Assembly (NCBI RefSeq): GCF_907164915.1
Contig: NC_061868.1
Span: 49,413,689-49,477,688, forward strand
Source of the DNA: Impatiens glandulifera
Lineage: Eukaryota > Streptophyta > Magnoliopsida > Ericales > Balsaminaceae
Length of the DNA stretch: 64,000 nucleotides
Direction of reading: 5' to 3'
The notes beneath the pieces are model-generated. The model did not search any database and was not told the DNA's origin. It saw only the letters and a list, made by a program, of their open reading frames with translations. Of the stretch, positions 13,033-23,391 are shown in pieces. Position numbers and translations under genes: made by a program. Position 1 is the first letter of the stretch, and each line of letters begins with the position of its first letter.

Positions 13033-14438
13033 CTATTTCTTTATCATTTCTACTTCCAATGTGTAACTTTTTCGTAAATATAATTAATAAGATTATTATT
13101 ATTATTATTATTCAAAACCTCTTTAGCTTCTAATTGTTTGTTTATCTATATTTCTGAATTATAAACTTAGGACCTTTGATGAAGGCTTATTTTAATTTAA
13201 TCAAAATAATATTTTTATTTGATTATCAATTCAATTTTACTTAACTCTTGTTACTTTTTAAGTTATTCATTATCAATGCAACAAATCTTTCAATTGTTTG
13301 TGGTGATGGTAACAAAATACTCTGTTTTCAAAACAAAAAGACCAAACAACATAAGTAAGCGTTTTAGTTAGAATTTCCAAGAAAAGAGGAATATTCTGAT
13401 CGGATATTTGAACAACTTTTTTTTACTGTATGTGTTATTCTATTCAAATGCCCAAATTCCCTCTTTGGATTGTCATGACATGCAAAAGATAATCTTGATG
13501 AACATTTCAGGCAATGAAATGATTTGAATAAGTGTGACAAACAAAACTGTCATTTTAGTAATTTTCAGTAGTAGTTAATAACAAGCTTGTTTTTGCTCCA
13601 AATCAAAAGTCAGTTATGGAAAGACATTGCTGTCATGATTCAAAACCTAAATTTGAGATTATCAAGGACGACGGAATGAAAATCGGGCAATGTTGTTCAA
13701 GAACATGCCCAAAACATATAACAAACGGAAAATGAAAACCTGGATGAACCAAGGAAAAAGGAGAATTGGTGATAAACATGCAAGCAAATATGATATGGAA
13801 TTCTCTAGGTCAAGGAAAACACCTCTTCTCTTCTGATACTTTCTAGAGAAAACGCCTAACCACGTCGATTCAATCTAAGATCAAAGATTGATGAAAACCA
13901 ACTTCTAATCCAGACAGACAGATGGAAATCATTCTCTATATTTCAGATATTGAATAAAGACGACACACAAGTCTTGAACACAATCAAACATGACAAATAT
14001 ATTTATGTAATCAGTAGAGCTTCATATATATATATATATATACTCAAAAACATACAACAAAGGAAATAGGAAGGAAAGGAAGTTGGTCTATATAATTCCA
14101 AGTCAGTCAGTCAAGACAGAATCATTCCAGCAGGAATATGCAGATAGTGTCTATAAGCTAGGAAAATAAGACGACTGCGCTCTAAAACAGAGACCGCCTA
14201 CATCTATATGTCAAAGACAAACAAGATTATTTGCAGAAAAAAAAGAAGTAATCAAATGGGTGATAGCATACTACTTCCTTCCTCCCTCCCTCCCTCCCTG
14301 CATGATGACCACCATACAAAAACACTAGAAGAAAGAAACTGAGTGGTTCAATAAAAACACAATCTGGATTAGATCATGCATGTTGCTGTATCTGCAGAAG
14401 AAACATCGAAAAACAAAACAACAAAAAGGACAAGAAAT
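13033..14438. other. intergenic region, includes 3' region of the epimerase gene
   Basis: No coding region. An (ATT)n run at 13095-13112, an (AT)n run at about 14030-14042 and a (TCCC)n run at 14281-14298 are visible. The last 200 or so bases before 14439 probably hold the 3' UTR of the minus-strand GAE gene. Confidence 0.55.
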
Positions 14439-15755
14439 TCACCAGGCACTTTTTTTCTTGTAGTAACTCAGATACCATTTCACAAACTTCTTCAATCCCC
14501 CTTCTAAATCAGTAGTAGGCTTATATCCAAGTTCTATTTCTGCCAAGCTTATGTTTGCATGTGTGAATGGTACATCCCCATTCCTTGGCAAAGCCATGAA
14601 CTTCTTTCTAGCCTTCACTTTCAGAAGCTTCTCCAGTATGCTAACAAGATTGCTCACGGGCACAGGCGATGTGTTACCCAGATTGAAGATTCTCAATTGT
14701 GCAGCACCCTTCTTCTTCCCACCACTTCCAGTGCTCTTCTTTGATGTGTCAACAGCTGCCAAACAACCCTTCACTACATCATCAATGTATGTAAAATCTC
14801 TTGCAACTGTTTGATGATTTGAACCTTCAAAGATTGTAATTGCTTTCCCCTTTAATATATCCCTAGTGAAGAAGAAGTAAGCCATGTCTGGCCTCCCCCA
14901 TGGCCCATAAACTGTGAAGAACCTCAAACCAGTAATTGAAAGACCATAAATATGATTGTACGAATGAGCAATTCCTTCAGCAGCCTTCTTCGTCGCAGCA
15001 TATAAGCTGGCTGGGTGGTCAGTTCGATCCTTCTCCGAAAAGGGTACCTTCGAGTTTAATCCATATACCGAGCTCGAAGAAGCCCAAACAATTGCTGGTT
15101 GTGGATTTGCAGATTTACATACATCAAGAAGAGTAACGAATCCAGCAACGTTACTATGAATATACGAATTTGGGTTCTGCATTGCGTACCTCACACCAGC
15201 CTGAGCCGCCAGATGCATCACATGCGTAAATGCGACAACATCGAATAGCTTCTGCAGAAGGAGATGATCGTTAATGTCACCTTCAACTATGAAAACACCA
15301 GAGCGATTAAGAAGGTTCCGACGAGACTTCTTCAGTCCAACGTCGTAGTAGCTATTGAAATTGTCGAGTCCCACGACGCCATCGCCGCGCTGTTTAAGGG
15401 AAATGGAGACGTGACTACCAACAAAGCCGGCTGCACCGGTGACGAGCACAGTAAGACCGGAGCGTGAACGTACGCGAGCAGATGAGCGAACGCGGCGCTC
15501 CCAGGCGGGTCCACCCCAATTTGTAGTCTGGATGCTGTGGCGAGTGGAATCGACGGAGGAGGTGGGTAGAGAAGATGGGGATAGGAGGAAGACGAGGATA
15601 ATGAGGGTGAGGAAACAAAGGGACCAAATAGTGAGTCTGTTTAGAGATGCTTGGAAACGGAGACGATGAATGTAAGGCTGTGATTTCTCCGGCTTGAATT
15701 TTCCGGCGATCGATGGAACGTCGAGATGGGAAGGTACCGGTTTATACTGAGTCAT
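14439..15755 (-). CDS. GAE: UDP-glucuronate 4-epimerase (GAE family), type II membrane protein
   Basis: Single-exon gene of 438 residues. It converts UDP-glucuronate to UDP-galacturonate, the donor for pectin synthesis in the Golgi. The start at 15755 (MTQYKPVPSHLDVPSI) is preferred over the in-frame ATG at 15791 because known GAE proteins begin this way. A short basic cytosolic tail is followed by a membrane anchor at 41-60, then a short-chain dehydrogenase fold: NAD-binding GAAGFVG (107-113), a Ser-rich active-site strand (227-229) and the catalytic YxxxK (Tyr252, Lys256). Length and motifs match the family, and nothing is missing. The protein ends in KKKSAW. By position it corresponds to the Arabidopsis GAE5 locus (At4g12250), though sequence alone does not settle which of the six paralogues it is closest to. 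Most plant GAE genes are intronless, as here. Confidence 0.94.
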   Translation of the reverse strand: MTQYKPVPSHLDVPSIAGKFKPEKSQPYIHRLRFQASLNRLTIWSLCFLTLIILVFLLSPSSLPTSSVDSTRHSIQTTNWGGPAWERRVRSSARVRSRSGLTVLVTGAAGFVGSHVSISLKQRGDGVVGLDNFNSYYDVGLKKSRRNLLNRSGVFIVEGDINDHLLLQKLFDVVAFTHVMHLAAQAGVRYAMQNPNSYIHSNVAGFVTLLDVCKSANPQPAIVWASSSSVYGLNSKVPFSEKDRTDHPASLYAATKKAAEGIAHSYNHIYGLSITGLRFFTVYGPWGRPDMAYFFFTRDILKGKAITIFEGSNHQTVARDFTYIDDVVKGCLAAVDTSKKSTGSGGKKKGAAQLRIFNLGNTSPVPVSNLVSILEKLLKVKARKKFMALPRNGDVPFTHANISLAEIELGYKPTTDLEGGLKKFVKWYLSYYKKKSAW

Positions 15756-15759
15756 CGTG

Positions 15760-17748
15760 GGTGGTATTTGGTGGGTTCGATCAAAACCCAATTAAAACCC
15801 TTTCCTTTCCTTTCCTTTCTTTGTTGTTATATTTCCGTGAAAATCGAAGATATCTCTCTGAATCTCTCTCGGCCCTCTTCCTTAATATGAAATGCAGAAA
15901 CAATCGATCAAATGGCCATGCGAATTCTCTCACCTCTCACTTTGATGATTCTGCAATACTTGAGCGAAGAAAGCAAAGCAACATCTTCTTTCTTTCTTTC
16001 TATCTGATGATTCTTTCCTTCACAATATTTACTGGAAAAAGGAACCATTTCTTCAATATTAAATTCAGTCGTCGGTTTTATTTTGTTGATTAATTAATTA
16101 TTTTCTTTTTAAAACCAATTATTTCTTAATTTTTAATTGAAGGTCCCATATATACATTGCTAATAAATCATTTTTACATTTTTTTAAGGTAAATATATAT
16201 GTGTAAGTCAAAATGAGATTTATTTTTGCCTGGCAAATCTCCTTTGGATTTTTCCTCTATTTGTTTGCTTATATGGTATGGTTAATTCTATTATAAACAT
16301 TACCCTAAGCTATCTAATTAACATTATTACCCTTTATTTAAAAAAAAATAAACTTGTATTATTAAATAATAGGGATATACAAATAAATATATTATATATA
16401 TATATATATATGTGATATATTTAATCTATTAGATAAAAATTTTACATTAGGATAATTTAAGAGAGAATTAATGTCTAACATATTAAAAGTTACTAATTTA
16501 ATTTTCAGGTTGTCTAGATTTTTGATATTCGGTTGAATGATGCTTGATTTCATTGGTAATTGTAGAAAAAATTGAATTGATATGACTTATAGGATATGAT
16601 ATTTTTTTATTTTGATTAATTATGTACTAAAAAAAATAAACTTTAGGGTTTAGGGTTAACAAAAAAAATAAAGTTTGATAATATGTTGATGGATGTATTT
16701 TATTTTTTCTTATTTCGATTATTTTGTAGTTTGAAAAAAATATGATTTTGTGAATTTTGTGCTACTATTTTTTTTTATGTGCGAAAGCTCTATTAGTGTT
16801 GGATTTTTTTATTTGACAACTTTAGGAAGTGATTGGTCTTTTCGATTATCACTTCTTTGTATTTTGTATTTTTTTTAGTTTTTCAAGTTATTTTATTTGA
16901 TGTTTATGAATTCTTGTAATTTAATTTAATGGGTTGAAATTAACAATTTCAAAGAACTAGGATGATCAAAATTTCAGGTCTATAACAGTACTATTTTCCT
17001 CTTACAATTAAGCTCTAATTTTAAAAAATGGAAGAACCCATCCTAGAGTTTTTTATTCGTTATATTATTATTATTTTTCCTTTTTCATAGTGGAGTTAAA
17101 TGGAAATGAAATGAAGCCATAAATTGTTAGTTTTTTAGTTAACTTTTCCAACATTTTCAGATTCTATTAATCAGATTTCTAAAACCCTTCGTTTATTTAG
17201 TAATATAGGCCTCATTTGAATTTTGAAAATACATTTTATTTCTCTTTTATATCTGAATATAGATTGTCTACATATAAACTTAGATAGATATAAATTCATA
17301 AATTTATTTATATAGAAATATTTCATATAGTATTTCCAAACAGGACTAATAATAATACCTGGTCAAGATATAATTAAGCTCTATGTTTGAGTTGGACCCT
17401 ATATGTTTTTTTTTTTAAGTTTGAATCGGATTAATATTATTATTTATAATTAAAGTTAATGTTAAAAAATTATACTATATAAAATAAGAATAAACTATTT
17501 GAATATTATAATGTTATGATAAAAAATAATAATAAACTATATTTGTGGATAATGCTTCAAGAAAGAAAAAGGTGAAAATGAAAAAGAAACATCTGAAATA
17601 AATGCTCTTTTAGGTAAGTAGATGGCACACTAATTAAAGTCTGCAATTTTACTTTACCTTAAAGTACAAGAAAAACATGATAATCAAATACAAATAGTTA
17701 CAAATGAGATCTATTTTTTTTTTTACCCACATAATTGTCCACGTTTAG
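15760..17748. other. GAE promoter region and AT-rich intergenic DNA
   Basis: The first few hundred bases contain pyrimidine-rich CTTTCCTTT repeats (15796-15825) and CTCTCT tracts typical of a 5' UTR and core promoter for the minus-strand GAE gene. Beyond about 16.1 kb the DNA is AT-rich with (AT)n at 16391-16411 and no supported gene. Confidence 0.5.
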
Positions 17749-17757
17749 ATGGGAAAT
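17749..17757 (+). repeat. probable 9-base target-site duplication, left
   Basis: ATGGGAAAT here matches ATGGCAAAT at 20459-20467 in 8 of 9 positions, directly outside the inverted repeats of the element at 17758-20458. Nine-base duplications are the hallmark of Mutator-like insertion. Confidence 0.6.
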
Positions 17758-17860
17758 TTGACGAAATGACCTTAAAGACTGGGTTATTTGACCTGGTGGT
17801 AATTTGATAATTTAATTGCGCTCGTGGTGATTTTATTTTTTTTGGACGATTTTGCCCTTG

Positions 17861-17893
17861 TCGCGAAACGCTAAGTCACTTAGCGTTTCGCGA
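17861..17893. repeat. 33-base perfect palindrome in the left arm
   Basis: The half-site TCGCGAAACGCTAAGT is followed by one spacer base and its exact inverse complement. The identical 33 bases recur at 20324-20356 in the right arm. The sequence would form a 16-bp hairpin in single-stranded DNA or RNA. Confidence 0.95.
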
Positions 17894-18162
17894 AGTGAAA
17901 ATGTGTGAAATGTCAAAATTACCCTTACTATTTAATATAACTTCCCTCATTTTTTTTCATTTCTTTTCTTCTCCTTCTCTCTCTTCCCGTTCTTCTCCTC
18001 CTTCTCTCTATACTGGGCGGCGGCGATCGGCGGCGAAACGACAATGAGTTTCACGACGAGCACGAGCACTGTTCCACTTGGTACGTTTATCTTATGATAT
18101 TTCAAGTTTATTGATGTTTGGTTTATGCATCTTCGAATCACTGTTGTTTAGGGTTTACTTCC

Positions 18163-18212
18163 CGTTTCGCTAAGGACTTACCGTTTCGCTAAGGACTTAT
18201 CGTTTCGCTAAA
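18163..18212 (+). repeat. direct repeats of the GTTTCGCTAAG motif
   Basis: CGTTTCGCTAAGGACTTA occurs twice in tandem, followed by a third, shorter CGTTTCGCTAAAT. The inverse form (TAAGTCCTTAGCGAA) recurs near 19793-19807, extending the inverted symmetry of the element inward. Confidence 0.85.
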
Positions 18213-18225
18213 TATTTTAACATGA

Positions 18226-18297
18226 GTTGTCTTAGCTCAGCTGGTAGAGTGCGTGGCTTTTAACCATGTGGTTGTGGGTTCAATTCCCACAAATGGT
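18226..18297 (+). tRNA. tRNA-Lys(UUU)-like sequence, probably a pseudogene
   Basis: A 72-base cloverleaf can be drawn. The D stem is GCTC/GAGT. The anticodon stem CGTGG/CCATG encloses CTTTTAA with anticodon TTT at 18259-18261. The T stem is GTGGG/CCCAC around TTCAATT. Internal A box (TAGCTCAGCTGGTAGAG) and B box (GGTTCAATTCC) are well kept. The acceptor stem is poor: one mismatch and four wobble pairs out of seven. It lies inside the Mutator-like element, so it was probably captured, or is the head of a tRNA-derived SINE. A T run follows at 18308-18324 and could terminate Pol III. Confidence 0.6.
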
Positions 18298-18360
18298 GTT
18301 TTTATAGTTTTTTTTTTTTTTTTTACTTTTGCATAAATCAAATGCTCATTTGTAGAGAAA

Positions 18361-18607
18361 TGGTTATGTTTTAATTTGATACATAAATGAAATGGTATAG
18401 AAAATGTTTGTTATGGTTATGTTTTAATTTGATACATAAATGAAATGGTATAGAAAATGTTTGTTATGGTTATGTTTTAATTTGATGCATAAATGAAATG
18501 GTATAGAAAATGTTTGTTTGTTTTTTTTTACTTTTGAATAAATCAAATGTTCATTTGTAGAGAAATGGTTATGTTTTAGTTTGATGCATAAATGAAATGG
18601 TATAGAA
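18361..18607 (+). repeat. 53-base minisatellite with a displaced fourth copy
   Basis: Three head-to-tail 53-base units begin TGGTTATGTTTTAATTTGAT at 18361, 18414 and 18467. A fourth partial unit begins at 18566, preceded by the same leader (ATAAATCAAATGYTCATTTG) that precedes the first unit. The array therefore grew by both unit and block duplication. It lies in the Mutator-like element next to the tRNA-like sequence. Confidence 0.9.
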
Positions 18608-18738
18608 AGAAATGAAACAAAATCAGCTTAAACATTCATTAACAAATACCAAAAGCAGCTTAAACATTCATTAACAAATACCAAAGAAAGTAGTTCACTT
18701 TTTACATATTATTATTTTCTTAATTAGAATTAATTTAT

Positions 18739-19196
18739 TTATTTACTGAAGTAATCTTCAGTCCTGCCCTTGAATCCAATTTGTCCAAAAGTCAATGCCA
18801 AGAACAATCTCAAGTGTCAAGTAACCAGCCTAACCTGTTTGTTTACTTGTTTATGTATATTAATATTAGAAAGAAACAGAAATATATTTTAATTGCTCAG
18901 TCCCAATGCTGGAAAGAGTCCGTTGATCGCCAGAAAACTGGAAGGTGCTAACCATCCGATCAACCCAAACCCAATCACGTTCAGATCTTTCCGTAGCCAA
19001 TCCCTCTCGAAACTACAATCAATCAAACAAACAAATTTCAATTATACTCTTATTTTCTTACATTACATACATACATGATACATACCACGTAAGCTTTCCA
19101 CCTAAGGCTTTTGCAACCATCAAAGGATTCATGGCTCTAACTGGAGCCTTTAGGAATCCTGAGCTCAGTCTCACCGGTGATGAAGACAGACAAGAT
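18739..19196 (-). pseudogene. captured photosystem I subunit O (PSAO) pseudogene
   Basis: Reading the minus strand, 19196-19086 codes for the end of a transit peptide (SSGFLKAPVRAMNPLMVAKA). A GT-AG intron at 19085-19013 joins in frame to FERDWLRKDLNVIGFGLIGW, and the stretch to about 18890 continues through APSS and AING. A frameshifted SIGTE follows. After a gap, 18834-18739 reads LTFGQIGFKGRTEDYFSK and a stop. This is the order of PSAO, a small thylakoid membrane subunit of photosystem I involved in light-harvesting balance. The gene is broken: an in-frame TGA (18817-18819) replaces a conserved Trp codon, there is a frameshift, and the middle segment is lost. Retention of the intron shows capture from genomic DNA rather than from cDNA. 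It sits inside the Mutator-like element. Confidence 0.85.
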
Positions 19197-20067
19197 CCGT
19201 TTCGCTAAGTGCTTAGCACTTAGCGAAACGCTAAGCACTACGGTAAATCCTTAGCGGGAAGATGAAACGGAACTCATATGATCCAAGATTATATGCAAAA
19301 CCCATTAATGAACCATACTTAACGAAATGGTCAAATATGAACCAAATAACAAATATGAACCCACAAATATGAACAAATATGAACCAAATATGAACCAAAT
19401 ATGAACGAAATATGAAAAGGTTTTGAAATGAAGAAAATGTAAACATGAACATAACTGTTTATCAGATCTGAAATGAACATCTACCTCGACGACCTTCAAA
19501 TCCTTAGAATCGGAGATCTGCATACCCTCTCGAAACTACAATCAATCAAACAAACAAATTTCAATTATACTCTTATTTTCTTACATTACATACATACATG
19601 ATACATACCATGTAAGCTTTCCACCTAAGGCTTTTGCAACCATCAAAGGATTCATGGCTCTAACTGGAGCCTTTAGGAATCCTGAGCTCAGTCTCACCGG
19701 TGATGAAGATAGACAAGATCCGTTTCGCTAAGTGCTTAGCACTTAGCAAAACGCTAAGCACTTAGTGAAACGCTAAGCACTTAGCGAAACGGTAAGTCCT
19801 TAGCGAATCTTCCCTAAAACGGAACTCATATGATCCAAGATTATATGCAAAACCCATTAATGAACCACACTTAACGAAATGGTCAAATATGAACCAAATA
19901 ACAAATATGAACCCACAAATATGAACCAAATATGAACCAAATATGAACGAAATATGAAAAGGTTTTGAAATGAAGAAAATGTAAACATGAACATAACTGT
20001 TTATCAGATCTGAAATGAACATCTACCTCGACGACCTTCAAATCCTTAGAATCGGAGATCTGCATAC
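19003..20067 (-). repeat. tandem duplication of about 525 bases inside the Mutator-like element
   Basis: Unit 1 runs 19003-19526 and unit 2 from 19527 to about 20067. Each contains the PSAO intron and first-exon fragment (second copy about 19527-19722), a cluster of GTTTCGCTAAG palindromes, a run of CAAATATGAAC repeats, and a stretch whose minus strand reads MQISDSKDLKVVEVDVHFRS. Unit 2 has an expanded palindrome cluster (19720-19807). The duplicated PSAO exon carries no extra coding potential. The source of the MQISDSK sequence is not recognised and may be a second captured fragment. Confidence 0.85.
19199..19229. repeat. 31-base internal palindrome
   Basis: The half-site GTTTCGCTAAGTGCT is followed by one base and its exact inverse complement. 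A related, partly mutated and expanded set lies at 19720-19807. Confidence 0.9.
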
Positions 20068-20323
20068 CCTAAACCCTAGAATCGAAAACCTGCATACAAA
20101 ATAGATTTAGGGTTATAAATCTTGTAAATCTGTATAGATAAAAACATAAATGAATTATGTTAGAAGATCTTGTAAATCTGTATAGATCTGTATAGATAAC
20201 CGCCGCCGTCCGTCGCCGTCCGTCGTCGCCGCTGGCCGCCGTGAAGGAGAGAACGGGAGAAGAGAGAGAAAGAAAACTAAGAAAATGAAAATATTTGAGT
20301 ATTTATACTAACCCTAATCCACT

Positions 20324-20356
20324 TCGCGAAACGCTAAGTCACTTAGCGTTTCGCGA
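20324..20356. repeat. 33-base perfect palindrome in the right arm
   Basis: Base-for-base identical to the palindrome at 17861-17893. It lies at the mirror position in the right inverted repeat, about 100 bases in from the end of the element. Confidence 0.95.
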
Positions 20357-20467
20357 CAAGGGCAAAATCGTATAAAAAAAAATATAGAACCACGAGCGCA
20401 AAAAAATTATAATATTACCATCAGATCAAATAACCTCATCTTTGAGGTTATTTGATCGATGGCAAAT

Positions 20468-21370
20468 ACTTATTATATTTAGTTAATACTTTTGATTGGG
20501 TGCATGAAATAGCAAATCTTATATAAATTTATAACACTATTATTTTGTATAGACTATTTAATTAAAAAAAAATATTTTATCAAATATATAGTGAATGATC
20601 ATACACATCATAACATTTAAATATCAAAATCAAAATATACCGTGAATGATAAGCCCAACAAATTATAAGACTAGGACAGACACATATACAAAGCAGCCCA
20701 ATATAATATCCTAAAAATAATATATATATTAACTAAAACATAATGTATTTTTTTTATTAATTTTTTTAATTAAAAGATTGTAGGACTAGGCAGTCCAGAA
20801 GCCATGAATGGCATGAATTTATCAGTACAAAGTAAGATGTTAGATCAAAAAAAATTGTTAATTCATTTGGGATTGTTTTTCTCGATTACTCTCTAGCCAA
20901 TTAATTATATATTTTTTAATAAATTTTTTCTACTTTGAATTCTATTTTTTATATTATTGTACTTAAATTACTTTTTTTTTTTTTTTTTAATTTACATTGA
21001 TTAAAAATTAAAAAAAAAAAAAGTCTCTCAGTACCTACAAAATTTACTTTTTTTTTTTGTAATGCACTCCATATAATTATTTTTTTCATGTAACAAATCT
21101 TAATTACCACCAACATATTACCATTCCCTAAATTATTAACACCATTACAAACCCCCCATATTAAAAACAACATCAAAATTAACTAACAAAGCAGGATTAT
21201 CAATCCAAAATTCATGTTTAAATTACCAACATTATAACATTGCAGCCATACCTAAGCACATAAGAACAGTATCATCATGTTTAAATTTGCTCACATATGA
21301 TTGTAGATTCAGTTGTGTTCTTGACCTTGGTCAAACTAATTTTTGAGCTAATATATAATATAAGAATGTA
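20468..21370. other. AT-rich intergenic DNA between the element and the first CYP706 fragment
   Basis: A/T homopolymers are frequent (for example 20971-20990 and 21009-21022). The missing second exon of the neighbouring P450 fragment should lie here if it existed, but no trace of it is visible. Confidence 0.5.
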
Positions 21371-21797
21371 GCATTTCTCTTACAAATAGTTTGCGAATGT
21401 TTCTCCAATAAGGGCCTGAGGAGGACCAAGTAATGTCCATAGCATTGTGGGTGAGTGTCAAAGCCGCGATTGTTGGGTCCCGGTTGGAGAAGACCACATC
21501 TAAGTCGCGGCAAACTTGTTTAGCCAGAGATGGTGAGCTAACCACAATACAGAGTTTGCTCCCGAGCCAGAGTTTGTAGATGGGGCCATATTCTTCGGCC
21601 AGTTTTGAGAATTCGTGATGCAAGTTTTTGCCAAGAAATGGGAGGTAACCCACAATTGGGAGGCCTCTTGGACCGGGTGGCAAAGGTGCTACCACTAACT
21701 TGTTCCCTTTTCTCATCCATAGCCAACACAAAATTGCTTCTATCAGTAGTAGTAGAAGAACTTGATAGAGATAATTTTGTGATAGATTTGCAGACAT
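21371..21797 (-). pseudogene. CYP706-like P450 fragment (copy A), first part of exon 1 only
   Basis: From the ATG at 21797 the minus strand codes for about 140 residues nearly identical to the start of the other three copies: membrane anchor, PPGPRGLP hinge, and the helix-C region ending RKLFVREML. Homology stops abruptly at about 21371, where the others continue SNSNIDACYHLR; a few unrelated residues and a stop follow. The rest of exon 1 and all of exon 2, including the heme site, are absent, so no functional P450 can be made. The 5' flank and TATA box resemble those of copy C (37.6-39.3 kb), so A is the counterpart of C in a duplicated two-gene block. Confidence 0.93.
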
Positions 21798-21902
21798 TTT
21801 TTGTTTTGTTTTGTTTTGTTTTGCAACAGACTGCAAAGGTTGATCTAAAAGACAAATGAGACTTGTCTGCAATACCCAAACTAAGCTTTGTCTTGGAGAT
21901 TT

Positions 21903-21910
21903 TATTTATA
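21903..21910 (-). promoter_or_regulatory. TATA box of CYP706 copy A
   Basis: TATAAATA on the minus strand, about 105 bases upstream of the ATG. The same box lies at matching distance before copies B and D. Confidence 0.55.
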
Positions 21911-23391
21911 CTTCAATATGTAACAAAATCTAGAAAATTTGTGATAGACATTCATCTGTTTCTGGCCTAGTCATCTTCAGATATAAGAAAACCAAATTCT
22001 AATGACAAAGGCCTTTTTGTGTGGCGAATGATCTTTTGAATTAATATCAAAGAAAATTAAAAGAGAAATTATTTGCTTAAGTCATTAATATCCATAGATT
22101 TAGATGTCAAATACGGCACAATAAATTCATTCCTTTTATAAGCTATTAAGTTGGATATAAGAAAAACAAAAACATATTTTAATGTTTAATAAGTTGAAAT
22201 GATTGATCGCAAAAATTAACATGTATAAATCCACTATAAAATTTGGTCAAAGTTAACATCAACTTTTCGATATGAATTTTGTTTTAAATTTCATACAAAT
22301 CAAACATTATTTCATTCCCCTTTTATCAAATGATTAAATCAATTAACTCATTATCTAAAATATTAAAATATCTTTTATTTTAAATTATTATTTTTTAATT
22401 TTATCTTATTTATATATATCAATCCCTTTTAAATTTTTTTATTAAAAATAATCATTACCTCCTCAAAATTATCATCATCACTCAATTTTTTCTCTCTTAA
22501 TTTTTTTTTTTAAAAAAAAACACTGCTACCAAACAATGCCAACCTTCTCTTTGTGACTAATTAAACTCTTTGAGGTCAAGCCTATAATACCTAATAGGAT
22601 AAGAATCAAAATAAGTGTAATGACCTAAAAAAAATGATATAGTACATACTTAAATTGTCAATAAAAACATTAATTTAATAATTTTCAAACATTTAACCTA
22701 AAGTTTAAATAAGTTCATAAAAGTTAAGGAGATAAAGTTAAAAAATAAGATTTGGATTGACATTAAACTTCAGAAATTGCACTATTCACATATGAAGAAG
22801 GGTCTCAATATGTTCCCAACAATTGATTATTTTTAGGAATGAATATTAATATGAATGTTTATCTTCTCAGCCATAAGATTAGAAATGAAAGTCTTTTAGA
22901 ATTATTTTTATTTAAAATTTTATTTTAATAATTGTTAACACGTTTGATCAATTTTGTTCTTACTTAAAAGAAATATATATTTGACATCTATATATTTTTT
23001 TTTATGTTATCACTTATTTATATATATAACCAACCGGTATAAAGATAAACCATTTGCTATAGTCATTAAATGTGGACCAACCAAATAAGATAAATTAATA
23101 TTTTGATTTATATATTCTCTAAGTAAATTAAAACGACGGCTAATTAGATAAAAGATAAAAGGTAGGAAGATATATAAAATTTGTTAATTTTCATACAAAT
23201 TGAATTATAATAATAGTTTATATATTAAAAATAAAGATGAAAAGTCATTTTTAATGACGTGATATACATACTTATAAAATTATTTTAAGAAATGTCTCAA
23301 TTTGGGAAGTTTGAATGAAGATCCTGATAGCCTAAGCTGCAAATTTATTTACTTAAAAAAGAAAAGAAAAAACATTAACATTTCAGGTAAA
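21911..23391. other. 5' flank of copy A, then spacer to copy B
   Basis: AT-rich. From 22540 to about 23330 this sequence is collinear with 39.9-41.8 kb between copies C and D (for example GTGACTAATTAAA, CTTTGAGGTCAAGCCTATA and AAAGTCATTTTTAATGACGT). It lacks the roughly 1 kb of inserted sequence present there. No gene is visible. Confidence 0.7.

Larger units (their letters stand above)
17758..20458. mobile_element. non-autonomous Mutator-like element carrying gene fragments (Pack-MULE-like)
   Basis: The left arm (17758 to about 18035) is the inverted complement of the right arm (about 20190 to 20458). Shared blocks include TTATTTGA(C/T)CTG(G/A)TGGT, GCGCTCGTGG, ACGATTTTGCCCTTGTCGCG and a pyrimidine-rich tract ending in GGCGG stretches. 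Long inverted repeats of about 270 bases and an 8/9-matching 9-base target duplication fit the Mutator superfamily. There is no transposase. The interior holds a tRNA-Lys-like sequence, a 53-base minisatellite, a decayed PSAO gene with its intron, and a tandem duplication of about 525 bases. The motif GTTTCGCTAAG recurs many times, alone or as palindromes. The outermost ends have diverged more than the palindrome region, so the insertion is not very recent. Confidence 0.82.

Noticed and set aside
14551..15669. Plus-strand open frames across the GAE gene
   Set aside because: Antisense shadows of the conserved epimerase coding sequence, with no independent features.
16641..16655. Telomere-like TTTAGGGTTTAGGG
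   Set aside because: Only two units; chance or a telo-box, not an interstitial telomere array.
18163..19807. CRISPR-like array of GTTTCGCTAAG repeats
   Set aside because: Eukaryotic setting, irregular spacing and palindromic forms inside a transposon; no array structure or cas genes.
19231..20065. Open frames on the minus strand reading FIFGSYLVHIWFIF-like repeats
   Set aside because: They are translations of the CAAATATGAAC tandem repeat inside the Mutator-like element. The two long frames are duplicates of each other and have no protein character.
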